This document shows positions 17,770-25,629 of a stretch of 64,000 nt of DNA, piece by piece. The stretch's first letter is position 1. Each line of letters begins with the position of its first letter. The position numbers and the translations under genes were made by a program. Under the pieces are notes generated by a model that was given only the letters and a program-made list of their open reading frames with translations, ran no database searches and had not been told where the DNA came from. Source of the DNA: Haemophilus haemolyticus_M (GTDB lineage Bacteria; Pseudomonadota; Gammaproteobacteria; Enterobacterales; Pasteurellaceae); NCBI RefSeq assembly GCF_003490935.1, contig NZ_QQGD01000001.1, positions 1 through 64,000 on the forward strand, read 5' to 3'.

Positions 17770-17775
17770 TATGAT
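17770..17775 (+). promoter_or_regulatory. Likely -10 element of the comA-F promoter
   Basis: TATGAT lies about 50 bases upstream of the comA start and about 50 bases after the CRP-S site centre. There is no good -35, as expected for a promoter that depends on CRP and Sxy. Confidence 0.55.
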
Positions 17776-17823
17776 TTTGCTGCTAAGTATAAAAGATTCA
17801 GCCTTTAAAGAATAGGAAAGAAT

Positions 17824-18621
17824 ATGCAATTCTCCAGGAAAAATCACCGCACTTTACAAATTGGTATTCACCGTAAGCAAGGTGATTTTGATTTTGTGTG
17901 GTTTGATGAATTTGAACAGCCACAATGTTATCAAGCCTCTATCAATGACAGTGATTTAAAAAATTGTTTTTTGCGACATTTAAAAACACAATCTCAAGGG
18001 AAAACCTTTTCTTTGCGGTTTGTGGCAAGTATTTCTGCTCACTTGACTTGGTCGAAAGTATTAATGTTACCGCAAATATTAAATGCGCAAGAATGTCATC
18101 AACAATGTAAATTTGTGATTGAGAAAGAGTTGCCTATTCCTTTGAATGAATTGTGGTTTGATTATATTTCTACTCCGTTAAAGCAAGGTTTTCGTTTAGA
18201 GATTACGGCAATTCGAGAGGCGAGTGCTCAAACTTATTTGCAAGATTTTCAGCCATTTAAAATTAGTGTGTTAGATGTTGTTCCTCATAGCATCTTGCGT
18301 GCATTTCAGTATTTGTTGAATACACAAGTGCGGTCAGAAAATGCTTTGTTTTTATTTCAAGAAGATGACTATTGTTTGGCGATTTGTGAAAGATCTCAGC
18401 AATCGCAAATTTTACAATCTCACGAAAATTTGACCGCACTTTATGAGCAATTTACCGAACGTTTTGAAGGGCAAATTGAACGAATTTTTGTTTATCAAAT
18501 TCCTTCAAGTCATACGCCATTACCAGAAAACTGGCAGCGAGTAGAAACGGATTTACCTTTTATCGCACTTGGCAATGCTCTGTGGCAAAAAGATTTACAT
18601 CAACAAAAAATGGGTAACTAA
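17824..18621 (+). CDS. comA: Competence protein ComA (PilM-like)
   Basis: First gene of the comABCDEF operon for type IV pilus-dependent DNA uptake. The 265-residue product corresponds in position to PilM, the cytoplasmic actin-like part of the pilus inner-membrane complex, though similarity is weak by eye. A binding site (AATAGGAAAGAAT) precedes the ATG. The stop is adjacent to the comB start. Transcription should be switched on in competence through the upstream CRP-S site. Confidence 0.92.
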   Translation: MQFSRKNHRTLQIGIHRKQGDFDFVWFDEFEQPQCYQASINDSDLKNCFLRHLKTQSQGKTFSLRFVASISAHLTWSKVLMLPQILNAQECHQQCKFVIEKELPIPLNELWFDYISTPLKQGFRLEITAIREASAQTYLQDFQPFKISVLDVVPHSILRAFQYLLNTQVRSENALFLFQEDDYCLAICERSQQSQILQSHENLTALYEQFTERFEGQIERIFVYQIPSSHTPLPENWQRVETDLPFIALGNALWQKDLHQQKMGN

Positions 18622-19128
18622 ATGTCGATGAATTTATTGCCTTGGCGTACTAATCAACATCAAAAGAGTTTACGTCGTTTAGCTTTTTATATCGCTTTAT
18701 TTATCTTGCTTGCTATCAATTTAATATTGGCTTTCAGTAATTTGATTGAACAACAGAAACAAAATTTGCAGGCACAGCAAAAGTCGTTTGAACAACTTAA
18801 TCAACAGCTTCATAAAACTACCATGCAAATTGATCAGTTACGCAGTGCGGTGAAAGTTGGTGAAGTTTTGCAATCTCTCACGAATGGGCAAGTCCAAAAT
18901 AGTTTACTGCGATTAAGTGAATTGCCTCTTCAGACAGGCGAATTAAACCGATTTAAACAAGATGCCCATAACTTAAGTTTGGAAGGTCGAGCGCAAGATC
19001 AAACGGAATTTGAGTCGGTACATCAATTTTTAAAGAAACATTTTCCCAATGTGAAATTAAGTCAGGTTCAGCCTGAACAACATACATTGTTTTTTCGCTT
19101 TAATGTGGAACAAGGGGAGGAAAAGTGA
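18622..19128 (+). CDS. comB: Competence protein ComB (PilN-like)
   Basis: An inner-membrane protein of 168 residues. It begins MSMNLLPWRTNQHQKSLRRL; the NLLPWR start is typical of PilN, whose N-terminus binds PilM. One membrane segment (about 20-40) and a coiled coil (about 45-80) follow, then a periplasmic domain. It starts directly after the comA stop and overlaps comC by 4 bases, so it is part of a tightly coupled operon. Confidence 0.92.
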   Translation: MSMNLLPWRTNQHQKSLRRLAFYIALFILLAINLILAFSNLIEQQKQNLQAQQKSFEQLNQQLHKTTMQIDQLRSAVKVGEVLQSLTNGQVQNSLLRLSELPLQTGELNRFKQDAHNLSLEGRAQDQTEFESVHQFLKKHFPNVKLSQVQPEQHTLFFRFNVEQGEEK

Positions 19129-19646
19129 AAGCCTTTTTTAACGATCCTTTTACACCTTTTGGAAAATGGCTAAGCCAGCCTTTTTATGTTCATGGCTTAA
19201 CCTTTTTATTGTTATTAAGTGCGGTGATTTTTCGCCCTATTTTAGATTATATCGAGGGGAACTCGCGTTTCCATGAAATCGAAAGTGAATTAGCAGGGAA
19301 AAGATCAGAATTGTTGCATCAACAGAAAATTTTAACTTCTTTACAGCAGCAATCGCAAAGCAGAAAACTTTCTCCAGAACTGGCGGCACAAATTATGCCG
19401 TTGAATAAACAAATTCAACGTTTAGCTGCGCGTAACGATTTATCTCAGAATTTACGTTGGGAAATGGGGCAACAGCCTATTTTGCATTTACAGCTTACTG
19501 GGCATTTTGAAAAAACGAAGACATTTTTAACCGCACTTTTAGCTAATACGTCACAGCTTTCTGTAAGCCAGTTGCAGTTTATTAAAGCCGAAGACAGCCC
19601 ATTGCAAAGCGAGATAATTTTTCAGCTAGATAAGGAGGCAAAATGA
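19125..19646 (+). CDS. comC: Competence protein ComC (PilO-like)
   Basis: A 173-residue inner-membrane protein with one membrane segment (about 22-40) and a periplasmic coiled-coil plus alpha/beta part, the layout of PilO, the partner of PilN in the pilus alignment complex. It overlaps comB and comD by 4 bases each (ATGA/GTGA type), indicating coupled translation. The start is GTG with the site GGGGAGGAAAA. Confidence 0.92.
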   Translation: MKAFFNDPFTPFGKWLSQPFYVHGLTFLLLLSAVIFRPILDYIEGNSRFHEIESELAGKRSELLHQQKILTSLQQQSQSRKLSPELAAQIMPLNKQIQRLAARNDLSQNLRWEMGQQPILHLQLTGHFEKTKTFLTALLANTSQLSVSQLQFIKAEDSPLQSEIIFQLDKEAK

Positions 19647-20056
19647 AGTATTGGTTTTACCTGATTACATTATTTTTTATGAATTGCAGTTGGGGACAAG
19701 ATCCTTTCGATAAAACACAGCGTAACAGTTCTCAGTTTGATAACGCACAAACAGTAATGGAGCAGACAGAAATAATTTCCTCAGATGTACCTAATAATCT
19801 ATGCGGAGCGGATGAAAATCGCCAAGCGGCAGACATTCCTTTGAACGCTTTAAAATTGGTGGGCGTAGTGATTTCTAAAGATAAAGCTTTTGCGTTATTG
19901 CTGGATCAGGGTTTTCAAATTTACAGCATTTTAGAAGGTGTTGATGTGGCTCAAGAAGGATATGTTGTAACAAAAATCAATCAAAATAAAGTTCAATTTA
20001 TGCGTAAGTCCGGTGCTCAATGTGATAGCACTGAGCAGAAAGAATTAAGTTTTTAA
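19643..20056 (+). CDS. comD: Competence protein ComD (PilP-like)
   Basis: A 137-residue exported protein with a signal peptide ending near CSWGQ. The segment IPLNALKLVGVVISKDKAFALL is typical of PilP, which connects the inner-membrane complex to the secretin. It overlaps comC and lies 9 bases ahead of comE, the secretin gene. Confidence 0.92.
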   Translation: MKYWFYLITLFFMNCSWGQDPFDKTQRNSSQFDNAQTVMEQTEIISSDVPNNLCGADENRQAADIPLNALKLVGVVISKDKAFALLLDQGFQIYSILEGVDVAQEGYVVTKINQNKVQFMRKSGAQCDSTEQKELSF

Positions 20057-20065
20057 AGGAAGATT

Positions 20066-21403
20066 ATGAAGAAATATTTTTTAAAGTGCGGTTGTTTTTT
20101 AGTGTGTTTTTGTTTGCCATTAATCGTTTTTGCTAATCCTAAAACAGATAACGAACGTTTTTTTATTCGTTTATCGCAAGCGCCTTTAGCCCAAACACTG
20201 GAGCAATTAGCTTTTCAACATGATGTCAATTTAGTGATGGATGAGACGCTAGAAGGCAATATTTCTTTGAAATTAGATAATATTGATATGCCACGTTTGC
20301 TACAAATAATTGCTAAAAGTAAGAAGCTTACTTTGAATAAAGATGAGGGTATTTACTATCTGAATGGAGGGCAATCTGGCAAAGGTCAAGTTGCAGGAAA
20401 TCTTGCTACAAATGAACCGCACTTAGTGAGTCATACGGTAAAACTCCATTTTGCTAAAGCCTCTGAATTAATGAAATCCTTAACGACAGGAAGTGGCTCT
20501 TTGCTTTCTCCTGCTGGGAGTATTACCTTTGATGATCGTAGTAATTTACTGGTTATTCAGGATGAGCCTCGTTCTGTGCAAAATATCAAAAAACTAATTT
20601 CTGAAATGGATAAACCTATTGAGCAGATTGCTATTGAAGCACGTATTGTGACAATTACGGATGAGAGTTTGAAAGAACTTGGCGTTCGGTGGGGGATTTT
20701 TAATCCAACGGAAAATGCGGGGCGTGTAGCAGGTAGCCTCGCAGGCAATGGCTTTGAAAATATTGCGGATAATCTTAATGTAAATTTTGCGACAACGGCG
20801 ACACCTGCTGGCTCAATAGCATTACAAGTCGCGAAAATTAATGGGCGATTGCTTGATTTAGAATTGAGCGCTTTGGAGCGTGAAAATAATGTAGAAATTA
20901 TTGCAAGTCCCCGCTTACTCACTACGAATAAGAAAAGTGCGAGCATTAAACAGGGGACAGAAATTCCTTATGTTGTGAGCAATACTCGTAACGATACACA
21001 ATCTGTGGAATTTCGTGAGGCAGTACTTGGTTTGGAAGTGACGCCACATATTTCTAAAGATAACAATATTTTGCTTGATTTATTAGTGAGCCAAAACTCA
21101 CCAGGTTCTCGTGTCGCTTATGGACAAAATGAGGTGGTTTCTATTGATAAGCAAGAAATTAATACTCAGGTTTTTGCCAAAGATGGGGAAACCATTGTGC
21201 TTGGCGGCGTGTTCCACGATACGATCACAAAAAGCGAAGATAAAGTGCCATTACTTGGCGATATACCTGGTATTAAACGATTGTTTAGTAAAGAAAGCGA
21301 ACGGCATCAAAAACGTGAGCTAGTGATTTTCGTAACTCCGCATATTTTAAAAGCTGGAGAAACGTTAGATGCTTTGAAACAAAAAAGTACGGGTAAAAAA
21401 TAA
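20066..21403 (+). CDS. comE: Type IV pilus secretin ComE (PilQ-like)
   Basis: The outer-membrane secretin through which the pilus and incoming DNA pass. The 445-residue product has a signal peptide (about 1-23), a periplasmic STN domain (residues about 30-90), an N0/N1-type domain, and a secretin domain with the conserved VPLLGDIPGIKRLF near 395 and RELVIFVTPHIL near 420. It is shorter than enterobacterial PilQ but normal for Haemophilus. A good site AAAGGAAGATT precedes the ATG. Confidence 0.95.
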   Translation: MKKYFLKCGCFLVCFCLPLIVFANPKTDNERFFIRLSQAPLAQTLEQLAFQHDVNLVMDETLEGNISLKLDNIDMPRLLQIIAKSKKLTLNKDEGIYYLNGGQSGKGQVAGNLATNEPHLVSHTVKLHFAKASELMKSLTTGSGSLLSPAGSITFDDRSNLLVIQDEPRSVQNIKKLISEMDKPIEQIAIEARIVTITDESLKELGVRWGIFNPTENAGRVAGSLAGNGFENIADNLNVNFATTATPAGSIALQVAKINGRLLDLELSALERENNVEIIASPRLLTTNKKSASIKQGTEIPYVVSNTRNDTQSVEFREAVLGLEVTPHISKDNNILLDLLVSQNSPGSRVAYGQNEVVSIDKQEINTQVFAKDGETIVLGGVFHDTITKSEDKVPLLGDIPGIKRLFSKESERHQKRELVIFVTPHILKAGETLDALKQKSTGKK

Positions 21404-21412
21404 CTTTTTTAG

Positions 21413-22102
21413 ATGATGAATTTTTTTAATTTTCGCTGTATCCACTGTCGTGGCAATCTTCATATCGCAAAAAATGGGCTATGTTCATGTTGCCAAAAAC
21501 AAATTAAATCTTTTCCTTATTGCGGTCATTGTGGTGCGGAATTGCAATATTATGCGCTGCATTGTGGTAATTGTCTTAAACAAGAACCTAGTTGGGATAA
21601 GATAGTCATTATTGGGCATTATGTTGAGCCACTTTCGATATTGATTCACCGTTTTAAATTTCAAAATCAATTTTGGATTGACCGCACTTTGGCTCGGCTT
21701 TTATATCTTGCGGTGCGTGATGCTAAACGAACGCATCAACTTAAATTGCCAGAAGCAATCATTCCAGTGCCGTTATATCATTTTCGTCAGTGGCGAAGGG
21801 GTTATAATCAGGCTGATTTATTATCTCAGCAATTAAGTCGTTGGTTGGATATTCCTAATTTGAACAATATCGTAAAGCGCGTGAGACACACTCATACTCA
21901 ACGTGGTTTGAGTGCAAAAGATCGTCGTCAGAATTTAAAAAATGCCTTTTCTCTTGCTGTTTCGAAAAATGAGTTTCCTTATCGTCGTGTCGCGCTGGTG
22001 GATGATGTAATTACTACAGGCTCTACACTCAATGAAACCTCAAAATTATTGAGAAAATTAGGAGTGGAGGAGATCCAAGTGTGGGGGCTGGCGCGAGCTT
22101 AA
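21413..22102 (+). CDS. comF: Competence protein ComF, phosphoribosyltransferase-like
   Basis: A cytoplasmic protein of 229 residues with an N-terminal double zinc finger (CIHCRG, CSCCQK, CGHCG, CGNC within about 1-60) and a C-terminal PRTase fold with VALVDDVITTGSTLNE near 195. ComF is required for transformation and is thought to act on internalised single-stranded DNA. Two adjacent ATG codons (21413 and 21416) could serve as the start; neither has a strong binding site. It is the last gene of the com operon. Confidence 0.94.
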   Translation: MMNFFNFRCIHCRGNLHIAKNGLCSCCQKQIKSFPYCGHCGAELQYYALHCGNCLKQEPSWDKIVIIGHYVEPLSILIHRFKFQNQFWIDRTLARLLYLAVRDAKRTHQLKLPEAIIPVPLYHFRQWRRGYNQADLLSQQLSRWLDIPNLNNIVKRVRHTHTQRGLSAKDRRQNLKNAFSLAVSKNEFPYRRVALVDDVITTGSTLNETSKLLRKLGVEEIQVWGLARA

Positions 22103-22178
22103 TATAAAGCACTGGAAAAAAAAGCGCGATGAGCGTATTATTCCTGATACTTTCTCTCAAGTATTTAGGAACATAATT

Positions 22179-22775
22179 ATGGAACAAGCAACCCAGCAAA
22201 TCGCTATTTCTGATGCCGCACAAGCGCATTTTCGAAAACTTTTAGACACACAAGAAGAAGGAACGAATATTCGTATTTTCGTCGTTAATCCTGGCACCCC
22301 TAACGCGGAATGTGGCGTATCTTATTGCCCACCGAATGCCGTGGAAGAAAGTGATTTTGAAATGAAATACGACACTTTTTCTGCATTTATTGATGAGGTC
22401 AGCCTGCCTTTCTTAGAAGAAGCAGAAATTGATTATGTTACCGAAGAACTTGGTGCGCAGCTTACCTTAAAAGCGCCAAATGCCAAAATGCGTAAGGTGG
22501 CTGATGATGCGCCATTAATTGAACGTGTTGAATATGTGATTCAAACTCAAATTAATCCACAGCTTGCAAGTCATGGTGGACGCATAACCTTAATTGAAAT
22601 TACTGAAGATGGTTACGCAATTTTACAATTCGGTGGTGGCTGTAATGGTTGCTCAATGGTGGATGTTACGTTAAAAGATGGCGTAGAAAAACAACTTATT
22701 AGCCTATTCCCGAATGAATTAAAAGGTGCAAAAGATGTAACCGAACATCAGCGTGGAGAGCACTCTTATTATTAG
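22179..22775 (+). CDS. nfuA: Fe-S biogenesis protein NfuA
   Basis: NfuA carries 4Fe-4S clusters to target enzymes. The 198-residue protein has an N-terminal degenerate A-type domain (about 1-95) and a C-terminal Nfu domain with the cluster-binding CNGC in FGGGCNGCSMVDVTLK near 152. A site TAGGAAC precedes the ATG. E. coli also has nfuA next to a comF-like gene (gntX), so the neighbourhood is conserved. An uptake-signal terminator follows. Confidence 0.96.
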   Translation: MEQATQQIAISDAAQAHFRKLLDTQEEGTNIRIFVVNPGTPNAECGVSYCPPNAVEESDFEMKYDTFSAFIDEVSLPFLEEAEIDYVTEELGAQLTLKAPNAKMRKVADDAPLIERVEYVIQTQINPQLASHGGRITLIEITEDGYAILQFGGGCNGCSMVDVTLKDGVEKQLISLFPNELKGAKDVTEHQRGEHSYY

Positions 22776-22801
22776 TGAGTTGTAAAAAGAAGATTTATAA
22801 T

Positions 22802-22826
22802 AACCGCACTTTGAAAGTGCGGTTAT
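22802..22826 (+). terminator. Inverted uptake-signal pair after nfuA
   Basis: Arms AACCGCACTTT and AAAGTGCGGTT with a 1-base loop, followed by ATTTTT, 26 bases after the nfuA stop. Confidence 0.75.
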
Positions 22827-22842
22827 TTTTATGGAGTAAAAA

Positions 22843-23637
22843 ATGAAAACACTTCATCCAGATGATTTTGGTTATTGGTTGCTTACTCAAGGTTCGAATC
22901 TTTATTTGCTGAATAATGAATTGCCTTTTGGTTCAGCTACAAAGCTTGGAATCGAAGGATTGCAGGCAATGCAAATCGGTGAATGGAAAAATCATCCGTT
23001 GTGGCTTGTGGCTGAACAAGAAAGTGATGAACGAGAATATGTAAGTTTACGTGGATTACTTTCATTGCCAGAGGATGAATTCCATGTATTAAGCCGAGGT
23101 GTGGAAATTAATCATTTCCTGAAAACTCATAAATTTTGTGGAAAGTGCGGTCATAAAACACAACAAATTCAAGAAGAGCTCGCCGTGCAATGCTCTTACT
23201 GCGGGTATCGAACTTATCCTGTAATCTGTCCATCTATTATTGTAGCGGTTCGACGTGGCAAAGAAATATTGCTTGCTAATCACAAACGTCATTATCATCC
23301 GAATGGAGGAATGTATACCACTCTTGCAGGTTTTGTAGAGGTCGGTGAAACATTTGAACAAGCGGTACGGAGAGAGGTTTTTGAGGAAACAGGGATTTTG
23401 ATAAAAAATATTCGTTATTTTGGTAGCCAGCCTTGGGCATTCCCGAATTCTCAAATGGTCGGTTTTCTTGCTGATTATGAGAGCGGTGAAATTACTTTGC
23501 AGGAAAGTGAAATTCATGATGCGCAGTGGTTTTCTTATGATCAACCCTTGCCAGAATTACCGCCAACAGGTACTATCGCTCGCAAATTAATTCATGCGAC
23601 GCTTGAACTCTGTAAAGCGGAACATAAATGCGATTAA
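22843..23637 (+). CDS. nudC: NAD-capped RNA hydrolase NudC
   Basis: A Nudix hydrolase that cleaves NADH and removes NAD caps from RNA. The 264-residue protein has a zinc ribbon with four cysteines (CGKCG and CSYCG, about residues 103-125) and the Nudix box GFVEVGETFEQAVRREVFEETG (about 165-186), followed by QPWAFPNSQMVGF, the SQPWPFPxS motif that marks NADH-type members. The ATG follows ATGGAGTAAAAA. Confidence 0.95.
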   Translation: MKTLHPDDFGYWLLTQGSNLYLLNNELPFGSATKLGIEGLQAMQIGEWKNHPLWLVAEQESDEREYVSLRGLLSLPEDEFHVLSRGVEINHFLKTHKFCGKCGHKTQQIQEELAVQCSYCGYRTYPVICPSIIVAVRRGKEILLANHKRHYHPNGGMYTTLAGFVEVGETFEQAVRREVFEETGILIKNIRYFGSQPWAFPNSQMVGFLADYESGEITLQESEIHDAQWFSYDQPLPELPPTGTIARKLIHATLELCKAEHKCD

Positions 23638-23672
23638 TAAATACTCCAACCCTTACGAATTAAGGAAATAAG

Positions 23673-24263
23673 ATGCGAAATCCGATTCATAAACGCTTAG
23701 AAAACTTAGAAAGTTGGCAACATCTTACTTTTATGGCTGCTTTATGTGAACGTATGGCTCCAAATTTTAAATTGTTCTGTCAAATGAACGAGCTTAGCGC
23801 TGAAGCCAAAACTTATCAAAATATTCTCAATTTGGTGTGGGAATATTTAACGGTTAAAGATGCCAAGATCAACTTTGAAAATCAGTTGGAGAAATTGGAA
23901 ACCATTATTCCTGATGTGAATGATTATGAGAGTTTTGGTGTTGTGTCGGCGTTAGATGCTTGTCAGGCTTTAGCTGAAATTTTACATGCTATTATTGCGG
24001 GGGAAACATTAGAAAGAGCGGTGGAAATGAGTTTAATTTCTTTAGGTACGGTAACAAGTTTATTGGAAACTGAAACAGGGCGAGATTGGTCGGACAGCGA
24101 ACTTAAAGAAAGTGAAGATATTCAAGCTGAACTTGATGTGCAATGGCAGATTTATCGTTTACTTAAAGAATGTGAAAAACGTGATATTGAATTAATTTTA
24201 GATTTAAAAAATGAGATCCGAGCCGAGGGAATATCTAATATTGGTATAGAATTTCATCAATAA
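23673..24263 (+). CDS. DUF416 family protein (YjaG-like)
   Basis: A cytoplasmic protein of 196 residues of the DUF416 family, E. coli YjaG, whose function is unknown. It starts MRNPIHKRLENLESWQHLTFMAALCERMAPN, typical of the family, and is rich in acidic helices. In E. coli yjaG also lies directly upstream of hupA, as here. A site AATTAAGGAAATAAG precedes the ATG. No signal peptide or membrane segment is seen. Confidence 0.92.
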   Translation: MRNPIHKRLENLESWQHLTFMAALCERMAPNFKLFCQMNELSAEAKTYQNILNLVWEYLTVKDAKINFENQLEKLETIIPDVNDYESFGVVSALDACQALAEILHAIIAGETLERAVEMSLISLGTVTSLLETETGRDWSDSELKESEDIQAELDVQWQIYRLLKECEKRDIELILDLKNEIRAEGISNIGIEFHQ

Positions 24264-24292
24264 CGTGAGATTTGTCACAAATTTTAAAAATC

Positions 24293-24320
24293 TTGCTTTT
24301 AATTCATCGTAAGTTAGATT
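24293..24320 (+). promoter_or_regulatory. Likely hupA promoter
   Basis: TTGCTT (-35) and TAGATT (-10, within TTAGATTATCC) are separated by 16 bases. They sit in the 137-base gap between the DUF416 gene and hupA, leaving an untranslated leader of about 75 bases. Confidence 0.4.
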
Positions 24321-24400
24321 ATCCTTTGCACAGCTTTTGTGGTTCGTCCGCAGGCATATTTTGAAGAGTCAAATTTTTATTTAACAGAAGGTACAAATTT

Positions 24401-24673
24401 ATGAACAAAACAGATTTAATTGATGCAATTGCAAGCGCTGCAGAATTAAACAAAAAACAAGCTAAAGCTGCGTTAGAAGCGACTTTAGAAGCGATTACTG
24501 CAAGCCTCAAAAAAGGTGAACCTGTACAATTAATCGGTTTCGGTACATTCAAAGTAAATGCACGTGCTGCACGTACTGGTCGTAACCCACAAACTGGTGC
24601 TGAAATTAAAATTGCAGCATCTAAAGTACCAGCATTTGTATCTGGTAAAGCATTAAAAGATGCAATCAAATAA
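24401..24673 (+). CDS. hupA: DNA-binding protein HU
   Basis: HU is a small histone-like protein that bends and compacts DNA. The 90-residue product begins MNKTDLIDAIASAAELNKKQAKAALEA and carries the DNA-binding arm signature with GFGTFKVNARAARTGRNPQTG near 46-66. Length is exact for the family. A binding site ACAGAAGGTACA precedes the ATG. Codons are strongly biased, as for an abundant protein. Confidence 0.96.
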   Translation: MNKTDLIDAIASAAELNKKQAKAALEATLEAITASLKKGEPVQLIGFGTFKVNARAARTGRNPQTGAEIKIAASKVPAFVSGKALKDAIK

Positions 24674-24692
24674 TTAATATTTGAATGATTTT

Positions 24693-24720
24693 AAACCCTG
24701 CCAATGAGCAGGGTTTTTTG
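24693..24720 (+). terminator. hupA terminator
   Basis: Arms AACCCTGC and GCAGGGTT with a 6-base loop, followed by TTTT, about 20 bases after the hupA stop. Confidence 0.85.
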
Positions 24721-24800
24721 TTACCTAAAATTTACTTTACAAAACAATATTGTTTACATAAACTTTCGAACCGAAATTTATTGCATTTAAGGATAGCTTT

Positions 24801-25574
24801 ATGAAAAAAAGTAGCCAGCCTCGTAATACTAAACAACGTCGCCATACTATTATGCAACTTTTGCAAGAACAAGGTGAAGTGAGTGTAGAACAGCTAGTGC
24901 AGCTTTTTGATATATCTGAAGTGACTATTCGTAAAGACTTAAGTGCGCTAGAAACAAATGGTTTTTTATTGCGTAAATACGGTGGCGCAATTTTAATGCC
25001 AAAAGAAATTATCGATGAAAGCGAAAATGATGAACTTACGAAACGAAAGTTTGTCATAGCGAAAGCCGCCGCCGAGCGTATTCGTGATCATAACCGTATT
25101 ATCGTAGATAGCGGTAGTACTACGGCAGCTCTGATTAAGCAACTTAATTTAAAACAAGGCTTAGTTGTAATGACGAACTCACTTTCGGTGGCAACAGAAT
25201 TGAGAGCATTAGAAAATGAGCCAACGTTGCTGATGACTGGTGGAACTTGGGATACTCGTTCGGAATCGTTTCAAGGAAAAGTAGCTGAACAGGTGCTACG
25301 TTCTTACGATTTTGACCAACTTTTTATTGGTGCCGATGGCGTTGATTTATCGCGAGGTTCTACGACTTTTAATGAACTTGTAGGATTAAGCCAGGTGATG
25401 GCGGAAGTTTCTCGCGAAGTTGTTGTGATGGTGGAATCTCAGAAAATTGGTCGGAAAATGCCAAATTTAGAATTAACTTGGCAACAAATTGATGTGCTTA
25501 TTACTGATACAGGATTGTCAGAACAAGATAAAAAAGCCATTTTAGCTCATGGCGTAGAAGTAATTTGCGTATAA
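24801..25574 (+). CDS. DeoR family transcriptional regulator
   Basis: A 257-residue regulator of the DeoR family, which usually senses phosphorylated sugars. The N-terminal winged helix (about 15-65) has VSVEQLVQLFDISEVTIRKDL and the family marker RKYGGAIL. A C-terminal sugar-phosphate sensing domain has IIVDSGSTTAALIKQL near 105 and DQLFIGADGVD near 175. It lies 55 bases before glmS on the same strand, so it may respond to glucosamine-6-phosphate or a related sugar and control glmS; this is inference from position only. It is close in type to GlpR, AgaR and SrlR, and the exact subfamily is unclear. Confidence 0.9.
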   Translation: MKKSSQPRNTKQRRHTIMQLLQEQGEVSVEQLVQLFDISEVTIRKDLSALETNGFLLRKYGGAILMPKEIIDESENDELTKRKFVIAKAAAERIRDHNRIIVDSGSTTAALIKQLNLKQGLVVMTNSLSVATELRALENEPTLLMTGGTWDTRSESFQGKVAEQVLRSYDFDQLFIGADGVDLSRGSTTFNELVGLSQVMAEVSREVVVMVESQKIGRKMPNLELTWQQIDVLITDTGLSEQDKKAILAHGVEVICV

Positions 25575-25629
25575 AGTGCGGTTAAAAAAGTAGACGTATT
25601 TTTTATTTAATTAACAATAAGGAAAGCTT

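Noticed and set aside
25575..25629. Possible glmS ribozyme
   Set aside because: The gap is only 55 bases and lacks the ribozyme core; this element is typical of Gram-positive bacteria.
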